DNA from: Luteimonas aestuarii
Lineage (GTDB): Bacteria; Pseudomonadota; Gammaproteobacteria; Xanthomonadales; Xanthomonadaceae
Reading direction: 5' to 3'
Assembly: GCF_004357985.1 (NCBI RefSeq)
Contig: NZ_SMTF01000004.1
Coordinates: forward strand, 62,001-126,000
Length of the DNA stretch: 64,000 bases
The stretch's first letter is position 1. Every line of letters begins with the position of its first letter. Both the position numbers and the translations under genes were made by a program. The notes below the pieces were generated by a model that worked only from the letters and a program-made list of their open reading frames with translations, was not told where the DNA came from and searched no databases. This document shows positions 32,260 to 41,255 of the stretch, piece after piece.

Positions 32260-33957
32260 ATGCACCGGAAACTGGCGATGCCCGCCGCGCTCTTCACTGC
32301 CCTGCTGGCCGGCTGCGCCAGCACCGCGCCGGACCGGTCCGCACAGGCCACGCGCTGGCACGTGGACGTCCCCTCGATCCAGCGCCCACAAGGCGAAACC
32401 CCCGCGTGGTGGTACCGCAGCGGCGCCGCGCATGCCGCGGCCAATGGCGCGATGTCGGCGCGGGCGAAGAACGTCATCGTGTTCCTTGGCGACGGCATGA
32501 GCCTGACCACGGTGGCCGCCGCGCGCATCCTGGAAGGCCAGCGCAACGGCCAGCCGGGCGAAGAGCAACTGCTGTCGTGGGAGCACTTCCCGCAGACCGC
32601 GTTCGCCAAGACCTACAACACCGATTCGCAGACGCCGGACTCGGCCGGCACCATGACCGCGATCGCCACCGGCGTGAAATCGCACATGGGCGCGATCGGC
32701 GTGGCCTCGGGGTTGCGCAGCGACTGCGCGGGCAGCCTGCAGCGTCCACTACAGTCGTGGCTGCGCCTGGCCGATGCCGCAGGGCTGGCCAGCGGCATCG
32801 TCACCACCACGCGCCTCACCCATGCCACGCCCGCAGCACTGTATGCGCACTCGCCAGACCGCAACTGGGAGAGCGACGCCAGCACGCCAGCCGCCGCCCA
32901 GGAGGCCGGCTGCCGCGACATCGCCAGCCAGCTGCTCGACTTCGCGCCCGGCCGCGGGCCGGCCGTACTGCTGGGCGGCGGGCGCCGCGAATTCATGCCG
33001 GTAACGCAGGGCGATCCCGAAACCCCTGGCAAGGCGGGCCTGCGCGGTGACGGTCGCAACGTCATCGAAGAATGGCGACGACGCAACCCTGGCGGCGCAT
33101 TTGTCTGGAACCGCGCGCAATTCCGCGCGGTTGGCGGCGCCACGCCCGTGCTCGGCCTGTTCGAGCACGACCACATGCAGTACGACCACGACCGCGACGA
33201 CAGCGACGCCGGCGAACCCGACCTCGAGGAGATGACACGCTTCGCCATCGACCGCCTCTCGCGCGGCGGCAACGGCTACGTGCTCCTGGTCGAGGGTGGG
33301 CGCATCGACCACGCCCACCACGAAGGCAACGCCCATCGCGCGCTGGTCGACACCCTTGCGATGTCGCGTGCGGTTCACGCCGCAGCGGAGATGACGTCCG
33401 CCGACGATACGCTGATCATCGTCACCGCCGATCATTCGCATACCCTCGGCTTCGTGGGCTACCCCAAGCGTGGCAACCCGATCCTGGGCAAGGTCCGCGG
33501 GCGCATGACCGAGGACGACGATCCCGACCACTACGCGCTCGACGCGCTGGGATTGCCGTACACCACGCTGGTGTACGCCAATGGCCCGGGCTACACCGGT
33601 GCCAGCCGCCGCCAGCCCGCGGGACCGAAACGGCACCTGCACCAGCCTGGTGGGTTCCAGCCGGCCACCGGCCGTCCCGACCTGACCGGGGTGGACACCA
33701 CCGATCCGGATTTCATGCAGGAAGCGCTGGTGCCGATGGCCAGCGAAACGCACGGCGGCGACGACGTGGGCATCTGGTCGCGCGGCCCGGGCAGCCACGC
33801 CCTGCGCGGCACCATGGAACAGCACGTGATTTACCACGTCATCGTGCAGTCCATGCCCGCATTGCGCGAACAATTGTGCGCGGACGGGACCTGCAACGCC
33901 GAGGGTGTGCCGGTGGAACTGCCGCGGGTCCCCGCGCGCGACAGCGTCGCCGAGTAA
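32260..33957 (+). CDS. Alkaline phosphatase (lipoprotein)
   Basis: A 565-residue phosphomonoesterase. The leader MHRKLAMPAALFTALLAGC has a lipobox (Cys 19), so the enzyme is membrane-attached. NVIVFLGDGMS supplies metal-binding Asp 78, TPDSAGTMTAI carries the nucleophilic Ser 128, and the zinc ligands appear in GGRIDHAHHEGN, VTADHSH and SETHGGDDVG. An acidic insert near EHDHMQYDHDRDDSD is part of the middle region. ATG 32260 has GGGGGA upstream. A CATAAT at 32225-32230 is a possible -10 element; no good -35 is seen. A Pho box was not identified. Confidence 0.94.
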   Translation: MHRKLAMPAALFTALLAGCASTAPDRSAQATRWHVDVPSIQRPQGETPAWWYRSGAAHAAANGAMSARAKNVIVFLGDGMSLTTVAAARILEGQRNGQPGEEQLLSWEHFPQTAFAKTYNTDSQTPDSAGTMTAIATGVKSHMGAIGVASGLRSDCAGSLQRPLQSWLRLADAAGLASGIVTTTRLTHATPAALYAHSPDRNWESDASTPAAAQEAGCRDIASQLLDFAPGRGPAVLLGGGRREFMPVTQGDPETPGKAGLRGDGRNVIEEWRRRNPGGAFVWNRAQFRAVGGATPVLGLFEHDHMQYDHDRDDSDAGEPDLEEMTRFAIDRLSRGGNGYVLLVEGGRIDHAHHEGNAHRALVDTLAMSRAVHAAAEMTSADDTLIIVTADHSHTLGFVGYPKRGNPILGKVRGRMTEDDDPDHYALDALGLPYTTLVYANGPGYTGASRRQPAGPKRHLHQPGGFQPATGRPDLTGVDTTDPDFMQEALVPMASETHGGDDVGIWSRGPGSHALRGTMEQHVIYHVIVQSMPALREQLCADGTCNAEGVPVELPRVPARDSVAE

Positions 33958-34052
33958 CCAACGGCTTCCGGCCTTTCCACCCGCCAACCCCTCACCTCCG
34001 CGAACACGGGGATCCTTGCAGATGACGGCATGCGACTGTGACGTCCCTGGAG

Positions 34053-34066
34053 CCCGCGTCCGCGGG
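34053..34066 (+). repeat. Short GC hairpin after alkaline phosphatase
   Basis: CCCGCG and CGCGGG pair around TC. The surrounding 33958-34170 spacer has no gene I can support; the hairpin may help end the phosphatase transcript but has no T tract. Confidence 0.35.
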
Positions 34067-34170
34067 GGCGACGCCGCTTGTCGGGGGATCGCACGCCGGC
34101 GGGTGGATGACCCACAACAGGTGCCCCAGCCGTACCGCCCCGGGGAAACCACCCGCGCTATGCTGCGTGC

Positions 34171-35361
34171 ATGCCCGTCGCCATCGATCCCCGTCCCGAC
34201 GTTTGCGAGCGCGTCGCGCGCTACCCGACCGTCGCGCTGGTCCTGCAGGGCGGCGGCGCGCTGGGCGGCTACCAGTGCGGCGTGTACGAAGGCCTGCATG
34301 CGGCCGGCCTCCGTCCCAACTGGTTCGCGGGCATTTCCATCGGCGCGATCAACGCCGCCATCCTTGCCGGCAATGCGCCGGAAGATCGCGTCGCGGCGCT
34401 GCGCGGCTTCTGGGAACTGATCAGCGAGCCGGGTGGCAACTTCGCCTTGCCGGCAATGGCGGTGCGTGGCGCGATCGCCGCGTTTCCGGACGAGACCGAG
34501 CTGCTGGCCTGGGCACGCGGCATGAGCGCATTCGGCGCCCTGCTGCAGGGCCAGCGCGGCTTCTTCGAACCGCGTCTGCTGTCGCCGTTCCTGTTCACCG
34601 ATGGCAGCCCGCAGTCGACCAGCTTCTACGACACCACGCCGCTGTACGCCACGCTGGAGCGCTTCGTCGACTTCGATCGCATCAACCGCGATGACGAGGT
34701 GCGGCTCACCGTGGGTGCCACCGGCATCACCCGCGGCAACTTCCGCTACTTCGACAGCGCACGCGAGGCCATCGGCCCGGAACACATCGTCGCATCCGGT
34801 GCGCTGCCGCCAGCGTTTCCCGCGGTGGAGATCGAGGGCGAGTGGTACTGGGACGGCGGCATCGTCTCCAACACGCCGCTGGAATACATCCTGGAATGCC
34901 GCCCGCACGAAGATACCCTTGCCCTGCAGGTGGACCTGTGGAGTGCGCGCGGCGAACCGCCGCGGACGATGATGGACGTGCTGGAACGCATGAAGGACAT
35001 CCGCTTCTCCAGCCGCACCCGGCACGGCACGCAGATGGTGGAACTGGCGCAGCGGCTGCGCACGTCGCTGAAGGAACTGATCGAACGCATCCCCGACCGC
35101 AAGCTGCCCGCGCACCTCCAGGATGTCCTGGCGCCCTACCTCGACGACCGCGTGTTCAACATCGTGCACCTGATCTACCAGAGCAAGACGCACGAGCAGC
35201 AGCACAAGGACTACGCCTTCGGCCGCATCCCGCTGCGGGAACACTGGGACAGCGGCCTGCGCGACATGGCGCTGACGCTGGACCACCCGGCGTTCTTCGA
35301 TCTTCCCGATCGCGACATCGGCGTGGCCACCCACGACGTGCATCGGCACGCCAACGGCTGA
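34171..35361 (+). CDS. Patatin-like phospholipase (DUF3734 type)
   Basis: A 396-residue lipid hydrolase. The N-terminal patatin domain has the oxyanion loop LQGGGALGGYQ (residues 25-35), the nucleophile elbow GISIG with Ser 56, and the catalytic Asp in YWDGGI (Asp 228). The C-terminal 110 residues (TMMDVLERMKDIRFSSRTRH onward) match the DUF3734 extension. Bacterial members hydrolyse phospholipids or other lipid esters inside the cell. No signal peptide. Stands alone on the plus strand, convergent with hemJ. Confidence 0.94.
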   Translation: MPVAIDPRPDVCERVARYPTVALVLQGGGALGGYQCGVYEGLHAAGLRPNWFAGISIGAINAAILAGNAPEDRVAALRGFWELISEPGGNFALPAMAVRGAIAAFPDETELLAWARGMSAFGALLQGQRGFFEPRLLSPFLFTDGSPQSTSFYDTTPLYATLERFVDFDRINRDDEVRLTVGATGITRGNFRYFDSAREAIGPEHIVASGALPPAFPAVEIEGEWYWDGGIVSNTPLEYILECRPHEDTLALQVDLWSARGEPPRTMMDVLERMKDIRFSSRTRHGTQMVELAQRLRTSLKELIERIPDRKLPAHLQDVLAPYLDDRVFNIVHLIYQSKTHEQQHKDYAFGRIPLREHWDSGLRDMALTLDHPAFFDLPDRDIGVATHDVHRHANG

Positions 35362-35469
35362 AATCCCGCGGATGCATTCCTGCGCGCGGTGTCGGTCGCC
35401 TGCCGCCTGAGGGATCGCGGTGCCTCGATCCAGCGTACCTGGTGATGCGCCTGTCGCCGGACCAAGCCG

Positions 35470-35892
35470 TCAGAACGGCTTCGCCAGCACCAGGTAGATC
35501 ACCGCCAGCAGCAGGAACACCGGGATCTCGTTGAACCAGCGCAACGCCCCGGAGGACGGCAACGCACGTCCGGCAGCCGCGCCCTTCAGCCAGCGCCCCG
35601 CGACGATGAAATGCGCGAGCAGCAACGCGACCACAAGCAGCTTGGCGTGCATCCAGCCGCCGCCGATGCGGAAGTGCATCCACAGCACCAGCCCAAGCAC
35701 GATGGCGAAACCGAACATCACGTGCCCGAAGCGATACAGCCGCCGCCCCATCGTCACCAGTCGCGCGCGCACCGCGGCATCGTCCCCCGCCTCGACCAGG
35801 TTGATCAGGATCCGTGGCAGGTAGAACGCCGCCGCCACCCAGGCCATCACGAACAGCAGGTGGAAGGTCTTCGTCCACAGGTAGGCTTGCAT
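35470..35892 (-). CDS. hemJ: Protoporphyrinogen IX oxidase HemJ family protein
   Basis: A 140-residue membrane protein with four helices. The first helix LWTKTFHLLFVMAWVAAAFYLPRIL carries the conserved His, and GHVMFGFAIVLGLVLWMHF and HAKLLVVALLLAHF carry further His residues that bind heme b in the family. HemJ oxidises protoporphyrinogen in heme synthesis; the related CopD-type proteins are the main alternative, but the length and first-helix pattern favour HemJ. ATG 35892. Confidence 0.87.
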   Translation of the reverse strand: MQAYLWTKTFHLLFVMAWVAAAFYLPRILINLVEAGDDAAVRARLVTMGRRLYRFGHVMFGFAIVLGLVLWMHFRIGGGWMHAKLLVVALLLAHFIVAGRWLKGAAAGRALPSSGALRWFNEIPVFLLLAVIYLVLAKPF

Positions 35893-36022
35893 CGCGTTGC
35901 ACTCGCTGCGCGACCCGATCGCGCGATCGGCCCATTGTAGAAGCACGCCATGCGCGCGACCAAGCCCGCGTACTGTCGCGACGGACACGCTGCGGTGGCA
36001 ACGGGACAAATCGTTCGAAACC

Positions 36023-36048
36023 GTCACCCCGGCGCAAGCCGGGATGAC
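36023..36048. repeat. REP-like palindrome (CCGGC-GCAA-GCCGG)
   Basis: An 11-bp stem with one mismatch (GTCACCCCGGC with GCCGGGATGAC) around a GCAA loop. It differs from the other REP-like element in the window. Confidence 0.65.
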
Positions 36049-36092
36049 AAGTGTTGGTCCGTCGATCTACGTGGAGCAGCAATACTGCTGGA

Positions 36093-36400
36093 AGACCCGG
36101 AGGGCGGCTGGCCTGGGTGAGCCGATGCACGCTCGCGCGCCACTGGCGCGCGCATTGTCCAACGCCCGCGCAGCAAGCACCGGCCGGACTTGGCGGCGAA
36201 GCGGACAAGCCAGCCGGTTTTCGACAGGACACGGGTGTCCTGTCGAAAAATCCCGTTGAGCCCAACATGCCCGGTCAGCCCTGATCGGGGAAGGGCATTT
36301 CTCTGGTTACTTCCTTGACCGGCTGCGCCGTTCGCTTCGCAGTGTGCCAGCACAGAACATGGCCCGCCCTTCAGGGCGAAGCGCTCTTGTGCTTGCATGG
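36093..36400 (+). repeat. Dispersed repeat element, copy B
   Basis: The 35893-36475 gap holds this element instead of a gene. It starts AGACCCGGAGGGCGGCTGGC, exactly as the copy at 54342, and has the palindrome 36218-36249 (14-bp stem, CGGG loop, CGACAGGACA arm). After it come TCCCGTTGAGCCCAAC, GGGGAAGGGCATTTCTCTGG and GACCGGCTGCGCCGTTCGCT, shared with copy A. About 95 bases at 36117-36210 have no counterpart in the 54342 copy. Confidence 0.72.
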
Positions 36401-36475
36401 CTCCGCCAGCCCCGGCCGTGTGTCGCGCGCATGGCGTGCTCCTACAATGGCGACTGCTCTCCCGCGAACCGCCAC

Positions 36476-37069
36476 ATGGACAAGCGCTACGACCAGGCCT
36501 ACTTCGACCGCTGGTACCGCCGCGGCGACATCGGCGGCGCGCGGCGACTGGCGCGCAAGGTGGCGCTGGCGGTGGCAACGGCCGAATACCACCTCGAACG
36601 CCCGCTGCGCAGCGTGCTCGACATCGGCTGCGGCGAAGGCACCTGGCGCGCGCCGCTGCTGAAACTACGGCCGAAGCTGCAGTACCTCGGCTTCGACAGC
36701 AGCACCTGGGCCATCGAGCGGCACGGTGCGCGCCGCAACCTGCACTTCGCGCGCTTCGCCGATTTCGCGCACTTGCGGCCGTGCCCTCCCGTGGACCTGC
36801 TGGTCTGCAGCGACGTGCTGCACTACCTGCCCGCGCGCGAGATCGACCACGGCCTGCCCGGGCTGGCCGAGCTCTGCGGCGGCGTCGCCTTCCTGGAATG
36901 CTTCGCCCGCGAGGACGAGGCCGACGGCGACGACGATGGCTTCGTGCGCCGCCCTGCGACCTTCTACCGCAAGCGCTTCGAAGGCGCAGGTTTCCGCCAG
37001 GTCGGCTCGCATTGCTGGCTGTCACCCGTCCTCGCCGATGACGCCGCGGCGCTGGAAACCACGTCCTGA
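36476..37069 (+). CDS. SAM-dependent methyltransferase of unknown substrate
   Basis: A 197-residue class I methyltransferase. SAM motif I is RSVLDIGCGEGTWR, motif II is YLGFDSSTWAI, and motif IV region is VDLLVCSDVLHYL; the C-terminal part includes RRPATFYRKRFEGAGF. The compact size and lack of a substrate domain leave the target open (small molecule or lipid). ATG 36476 is preceded by an open but repeat-derived stretch. It is 76 bases upstream of the depolymerase gene on the same strand. Confidence 0.87.
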   Translation: MDKRYDQAYFDRWYRRGDIGGARRLARKVALAVATAEYHLERPLRSVLDIGCGEGTWRAPLLKLRPKLQYLGFDSSTWAIERHGARRNLHFARFADFAHLRPCPPVDLLVCSDVLHYLPAREIDHGLPGLAELCGGVAFLECFAREDEADGDDDGFVRRPATFYRKRFEGAGFRQVGSHCWLSPVLADDAAALETTS

Positions 37070-37145
37070 AAGGACGCCAACCGGTTCACCCGCGCACCGG
37101 CTGGATCGGATATGCTGCGACGCAGCAACCGCAGTGGACCCTCCC

Positions 37146-38459
37146 ATGCTCCTGTACCAGTTCCACGAACTCGGACGCGCCTGGATGGCGCCCTTCACGT
37201 ATTGGGCCGAAGCCAACGCCAAGGCGTTTTCCGCTTCGGGCAGCTGGCTGTCGGCATTGGCCGGCGCCGAGCGCATCGCCGCGGCGAACGAGCTGGCCTA
37301 CCGCATCGGCAAGGACTACGAGAAGCCCGCGTTCGACATCCACGCGGTCGAGGTGGATGGCGCGACCTATCCGGTGGTGGAGAAGATCGCGCTGGACAAG
37401 CCGTTCTGCCGCCTGCTGCGCTTCAAGCGCTATACCGACGATGCCGGCAGCATCTCGGAGATGAAGGGCCAGCCGACGGTGCTGATCGTCGCGCCGCTGT
37501 CGGGGCACCATTCCACCCTGCTGCGCGACACCGTGCGTACCATGCTCCGCGACCACAAGGTCTACATCACCGACTGGGTCGATGCGCGCATGGTGCCGAA
37601 GGAGGCCGGCGCATTCACCCTGGACGACTACGTCGCCTACATCGAGGAGTTCATCCGCCAGATCGGCGCGAAGGACCTGCACGTGATGAGCGTGTGCCAG
37701 CCGACCGTACCGGTCCTGGCCGCCGTATCGCTGATGGCCGCGCGTGGCGAAGACACCCCGCGCTCGCTGGTGATGATGGGCGGGCCCATCGATACCCGCG
37801 AATCGCCGACCTCGGTCAACAACCTCGCCACGCAAAAGCCGCTGTGGTGGTTCGAGTCCAACCTGATCCATCCGGTGCCGCAAAACTACCCCGGCGCCGG
37901 CCGCCGCGTGTACCCGGGCTTCATGCAACACGCCGGTTTCATGGCGATGAACCCCGAACGCCACTTCGTGTCGCACTGGGACTACTACCAGGACCTGTTG
38001 AAGGGCGACCTGGACACCACCGACGCGCACCGCCGCTTCTACGACGAATACAACGCCGTGCTGGACATGCCGGCCGAGTACTACCTCGACACCGTGCGCG
38101 TGGTGTTCCAGCAGCACCTGCTGCCGCGCGGCGAGTGGGACGTGGCCGGCGAACGCGTCACCCCCGCCGCCATCCGCGGCACCGCCCTGCTGACCATCGA
38201 GGGCGAACTGGACGACATTTCCGGCCAGGGCCAGACCCGCGCCGCGCACAAGCTGTGCACCGGCGTCGCCGAAGCGGACCGCAAGCACCTCACCGTCAAG
38301 GGCGCCGGCCACTACGGCATCTTCAGTGGCCGCCGCTGGCGCGAGCAGGTCTACCCGCAGGTGCGTGAGTTCATTGCCGGGAATGCGACGGCGGCGACGC
38401 GAAAGCCTGCCGCTCGCAAGACCCCCCGCAAGCCCGCTCGAAAAGCCACACGCGGCTGA
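37146..38459 (+). CDS. phaZ: Intracellular polyhydroxyalkanoate depolymerase
   Basis: A 437-residue PhaZa1-type depolymerase that mobilises stored polyhydroxybutyrate. Diagnostic features are the MLLYQFHELGRAWMAPFTY start, VSGHHSTLLRDT-like APLSGHHSTLLRDTVR, the catalytic Cys 184 in MSVCQPTVPVLAA, Asp in EGELDDISGQGQT and His in GAGHYGIFSG. The position of the Cys agrees with the Cupriavidus enzyme. The last 25 residues are very basic and Pro/Ala/Lys-rich (KPAARKTPRKPARKATRG), an extension that may bind the granule or DNA. No phaC synthase lies in the window. Convergent with the next gene. Confidence 0.92.
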   Translation: MLLYQFHELGRAWMAPFTYWAEANAKAFSASGSWLSALAGAERIAAANELAYRIGKDYEKPAFDIHAVEVDGATYPVVEKIALDKPFCRLLRFKRYTDDAGSISEMKGQPTVLIVAPLSGHHSTLLRDTVRTMLRDHKVYITDWVDARMVPKEAGAFTLDDYVAYIEEFIRQIGAKDLHVMSVCQPTVPVLAAVSLMAARGEDTPRSLVMMGGPIDTRESPTSVNNLATQKPLWWFESNLIHPVPQNYPGAGRRVYPGFMQHAGFMAMNPERHFVSHWDYYQDLLKGDLDTTDAHRRFYDEYNAVLDMPAEYYLDTVRVVFQQHLLPRGEWDVAGERVTPAAIRGTALLTIEGELDDISGQGQTRAAHKLCTGVAEADRKHLTVKGAGHYGIFSGRRWREQVYPQVREFIAGNATAATRKPAARKTPRKPARKATRG

Positions 38460-38472
38460 TCGCCACCGGGTG

Positions 38473-39783
38473 TCAGTCGGCGCAGGCGTCCTGCAGGCCT
38501 TCGTACACCCGCCAGCCATCGTCCGTGCGCAGCAGTCGCCAGCCGGACGAGAGCGACAGCGTCCATCCCTGCCCCGTCCACGTGGCGCCGCAGCCTTCGA
38601 GCGTCGCGGCATCGACAGTGACGCCGGACCAGTCCGGCGCCATCAGTGCGCCTTCGGTAGCCAACAATTCGCCCCAGGCCGAACGCACGGTCAGGGTGCC
38701 GTATACGGTGCCGGCGTCGCCCAGCGGAAACAGCGTGCGCGGGTCGAACGACACCGCAGGATCGCGCATCGGCAACCGCAATGTCAGGCCCTCGACGAAG
38801 CGGCTGCGGTAGGCGTCCGCTCGCCGCGCCCTGGCCACCGCGCGTTCGCGCTCGGCGGCACGCACCTCGACGATCCCGTAATCGAGCCCTGCGGTTCCGG
38901 CCTCGACTTCACTTGGCGGCAGGGCCTGCGCCAGCAGCGACGGCAGGTCGCTCTGGCCGCCCACCTCCGCGCGCCATCCGTCGCGCCAGCGGTCCAGCAA
39001 CAGGCCATAGGCCGGCCCGGTGGCGTAGGCCATCGAACGTACGAAGCCGTCGTTCGCATCGGCCGTGTGCAGCGCCTCCAGCAGAGCCGGCGCGGGATCC
39101 GCTGCGCTGGCGACGCGTCCGCTGTATTCGGCCAGGCCCTCGTTGCGTTCCAGCCGCGCTTCCTGCGCCAGCACGTCCGTGCCCAGTTCGCCCTGGGCCG
39201 ACCGGCGCGCCCGGAACGCGAGCGCGGCCTGCGCGTGGCCGCGGGCGGCGGCATCTTTGTCGCTTGCAATCGCCTGCGACAGGGCACGCAACTCCAGTCG
39301 CAGCCAGGTGCGGCCCGCCTCCCCGTCCAGGTGCGCGTTGTCGCCCTCTTCCGCCGGCAGGCCCAGCGCGTCCTGCTCGCAGTGCCAGCGTTCGTGCCAG
39401 AGCAGGCGCGCGAGCGCGTCGTCGTCATCCGCCAGCGGCAGCATCAGCATCACCATCGGCGCGCCGTCCACCTCGATGCAGGTGTTGGCCGGCAACTGCC
39501 CCTCGCGCAGCGCGACGCGCAGCGGCTGGCCCGAAGCCGGGTCGCTGCGCCAGGCCCGGCGCGTCGACGGCTCGATCAGCAGCACCGGCGCGTCCAGCGC
39601 CAGACCCCAGAGCGCCTGCGCACGCCGGCCCGATTCCGGATCGTCGGCGATGTCGGCGACGCGGGCCAGGTCCCGTGCGATCTCCGCGGGCACCGGTTCC
39701 ACCGCCATCGCCATCGCCGTCGTCGCCATCACCAGCGATGCCGCTATCAAGATGGCTTCACGCTTACCCCGCTGCCTGCTCAT
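38473..39783 (-). CDS. Secreted protein with HERWH gluzincin-like motif
   Basis: A 436-residue protein. The leader MSRQRGKREAILIAASLVMATTAMAMA is a signal peptide. The motif LLWHERWHCEQ places an HExxH at residues 130-134, and NEGLAEYSG follows at 214-222, giving a candidate third zinc ligand Glu in the spacing seen in gluzincin peptidases. The C-terminal 130 residues look beta-rich (LRLPMRDPAVSFDPRTLF, GTVYGTLTVRSAWG) and may be a substrate or surface domain. I do not recognise a named family. ATG 39783 is supported by a GGAGGGGGAG Shine-Dalgarno. A periplasmic metallopeptidase is inferred. Confidence 0.72.
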   Translation of the reverse strand: MSRQRGKREAILIAASLVMATTAMAMAVEPVPAEIARDLARVADIADDPESGRRAQALWGLALDAPVLLIEPSTRRAWRSDPASGQPLRVALREGQLPANTCIEVDGAPMVMLMLPLADDDDALARLLWHERWHCEQDALGLPAEEGDNAHLDGEAGRTWLRLELRALSQAIASDKDAAARGHAQAALAFRARRSAQGELGTDVLAQEARLERNEGLAEYSGRVASAADPAPALLEALHTADANDGFVRSMAYATGPAYGLLLDRWRDGWRAEVGGQSDLPSLLAQALPPSEVEAGTAGLDYGIVEVRAAERERAVARARRADAYRSRFVEGLTLRLPMRDPAVSFDPRTLFPLGDAGTVYGTLTVRSAWGELLATEGALMAPDWSGVTVDAATLEGCGATWTGQGWTLSLSSGWRLLRTDDGWRVYEGLQDACAD

Positions 39784-39851
39784 CTCCCCCTCCCCGGAAC
39801 GCACGGATGACGAACCGCTCTGGTGCCAACCGGTGCACCATGCCGCCATTC

Positions 39852-40760
39852 TCACGCGTATTGCGATGTCTTCACCAGCAGGTGCTTCGCGAACAGGCCG
39901 TGCAGCCGTCCGATGCCGCGGGCGATATGCATCGTGGCGAACAGCAGGGCGATGCCGACCAGACTGACCACAGGGAGCAGCCACGGCGTCTGCTCGGGCA
40001 GGTTCAAACCGAACATCCATACGCTCAACTCGATGCCCGGCAACAGCGTGAGCGGACTGAGTGCGAACGACAACGATACCGCCAACAGCGTCACAGCAAT
40101 GGTGAAGTACGCGATGCCCAGCGGCAGCATCAGCAGGAAATACAGCAGCGTGCTCCAGGTGCGCGGGTCGGTGAACATGTCGCCGATGCGCTGCCACAGG
40201 CTGCGGCCACGCACGGTGTACAGCGGCCGTCGCGGCATGCGTTCGCCCAGCATCACCTCGACGATGCGTCCTTCCACCAGCGACAGCACGCGCACCGAAC
40301 CGAAGAACAGGATCAGCAGCGGAATGCCGATGATGGTCACCGACAGACCCAGCGACACCGAGAAGCCCGCCACTACCCAGACGAAGTAGAAGATGCCGGT
40401 GGCCAGCGCCAGCACCATGTAGAACAGCGAGGCATAGGCGCGCGGGTCGGCGAATACGCCGAAGAACCGTCCCCAGGCAGACTTGCGTACCGGCGGCGGA
40501 GGCGGCCGCAGCGCGGTCTGTACCTTCACCTCGGTGTCCCGGTAGATGTCGGCCACCTCGTCGGGCGCGCCGTAACTGGACGCAACGGCGGCGATCACCT
40601 CCGCTTCCGACTTGCCGGGGTTTTCGGCCAGTTCGGAACGCAGGTATTCCTCGGCGTCGTACAGCGCGTCCTGGATCAACGCGGGATCGGCCCCGGCCAG
40701 CGAGCGGCGAAGATGCGCCAGGTATTCGGGGATCGTGGTCGGCAGGCGTTCGGTGTTCAT
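39852..40760 (-). CDS. HAAS-type signalling domain and membrane sensor protein
   Basis: A 302-residue protein. Residues 1-80 (TIPEYLAHLRRSLAGADPAL, LYDAEEYLRSELAENPGKSE, VASSYGAPDEVADIYRD) are the DUF1700/HAAS helical domain usually paired with PadR regulators. The rest has two similar membrane blocks, each a pair of helices (YMVLALATGIFYFVWVVAGF and YFLLMLPLGIAYFTIAVTLL), matching a putative sensor domain. It is coupled to the PadR gene by an ATGA overlap. A role in sensing an envelope signal and controlling PadR is inferred from family pairing. Confidence 0.88.
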   Translation of the reverse strand: MNTERLPTTIPEYLAHLRRSLAGADPALIQDALYDAEEYLRSELAENPGKSEAEVIAAVASSYGAPDEVADIYRDTEVKVQTALRPPPPPVRKSAWGRFFGVFADPRAYASLFYMVLALATGIFYFVWVVAGFSVSLGLSVTIIGIPLLILFFGSVRVLSLVEGRIVEVMLGERMPRRPLYTVRGRSLWQRIGDMFTDPRTWSTLLYFLLMLPLGIAYFTIAVTLLAVSLSFALSPLTLLPGIELSVWMFGLNLPEQTPWLLPVVSLVGIALLFATMHIARGIGRLHGLFAKHLLVKTSQYA

Positions 40761-41134
40761 TCTCGGCTCCCCTCCAGGACGGAATCGACGGAATCGCGGG
40801 TGGCGCGCCAGGCGGCGGCCCAGTCGCGCAGCGCGGTGCGGCCCTGCGCGGTGATGCGGTAGTAGCGACGCGGCGGCCCCGCGTCGGACGGTTCGACGAA
40901 GCTGTCCAGCAGGCCGGCCGCCTGCAGGTTGCGCAGCACGGGGTACAGCGCGCTCTGCTTGCCGGCGAGCACGCCGTCGCCGCTGCGCTCCAGGGTCTTG
41001 GCGATCTGATAGCCGTACATGGGTTCCCCCGAGGCGGCCAGCACCGCCAGCAGCACCAGCGCCACCGTGCCGGCGCTCAGTTCCTTCTGGAACTTGCGCA
41101 GCTGCGGGTCACCGATGTCGTCGCCAGCGCCCAC
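40757..41134 (-). CDS. PadR family transcriptional regulator
   Basis: A 125-residue winged-helix regulator. [28 protein letters not shown] and [21 protein letters not shown] form the DNA-binding domain; [21 protein letters not shown] is the wing and C-terminal helix. The start is a GTG at 41134 with GGGAGG six bases upstream; no ATG fits. It heads a two-gene unit with the HAAS sensor gene. The sequence 41164-41183 upstream has CTAT and ATAG ends in a rough dyad that could be its own operator. Confidence 0.9.
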   Translation of the reverse strand: MGAGDDIGDPQLRKFQKELSAGTVALVLLAVLAASGEPMYGYQIAKTLERSGDGVLAGKQSALYPVLRNLQAAGLLDSFVEPSDAGPPRRYYRITAQGRTALRDWAAAWRATRDSVDSVLEGSRE

Positions 41135-41255
41135 GGGCGGCCTCCCTGATGGTGGAGACGATACTATTACTCAGTTCGCTATAGCGGATGTGCCATTAGT
41201 CGCCCCCGGCCGGAGTTCGGCCACAATCCGGGGACCGCCCGACGCCGGAGTCCCG

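Noticed and set aside
34171-34230. Possible signal peptide on the patatin protein.
   Set aside because: The start MPVAIDPRPDVCERVARYPT has no hydrophobic core, so the protein is treated as cytosolic.
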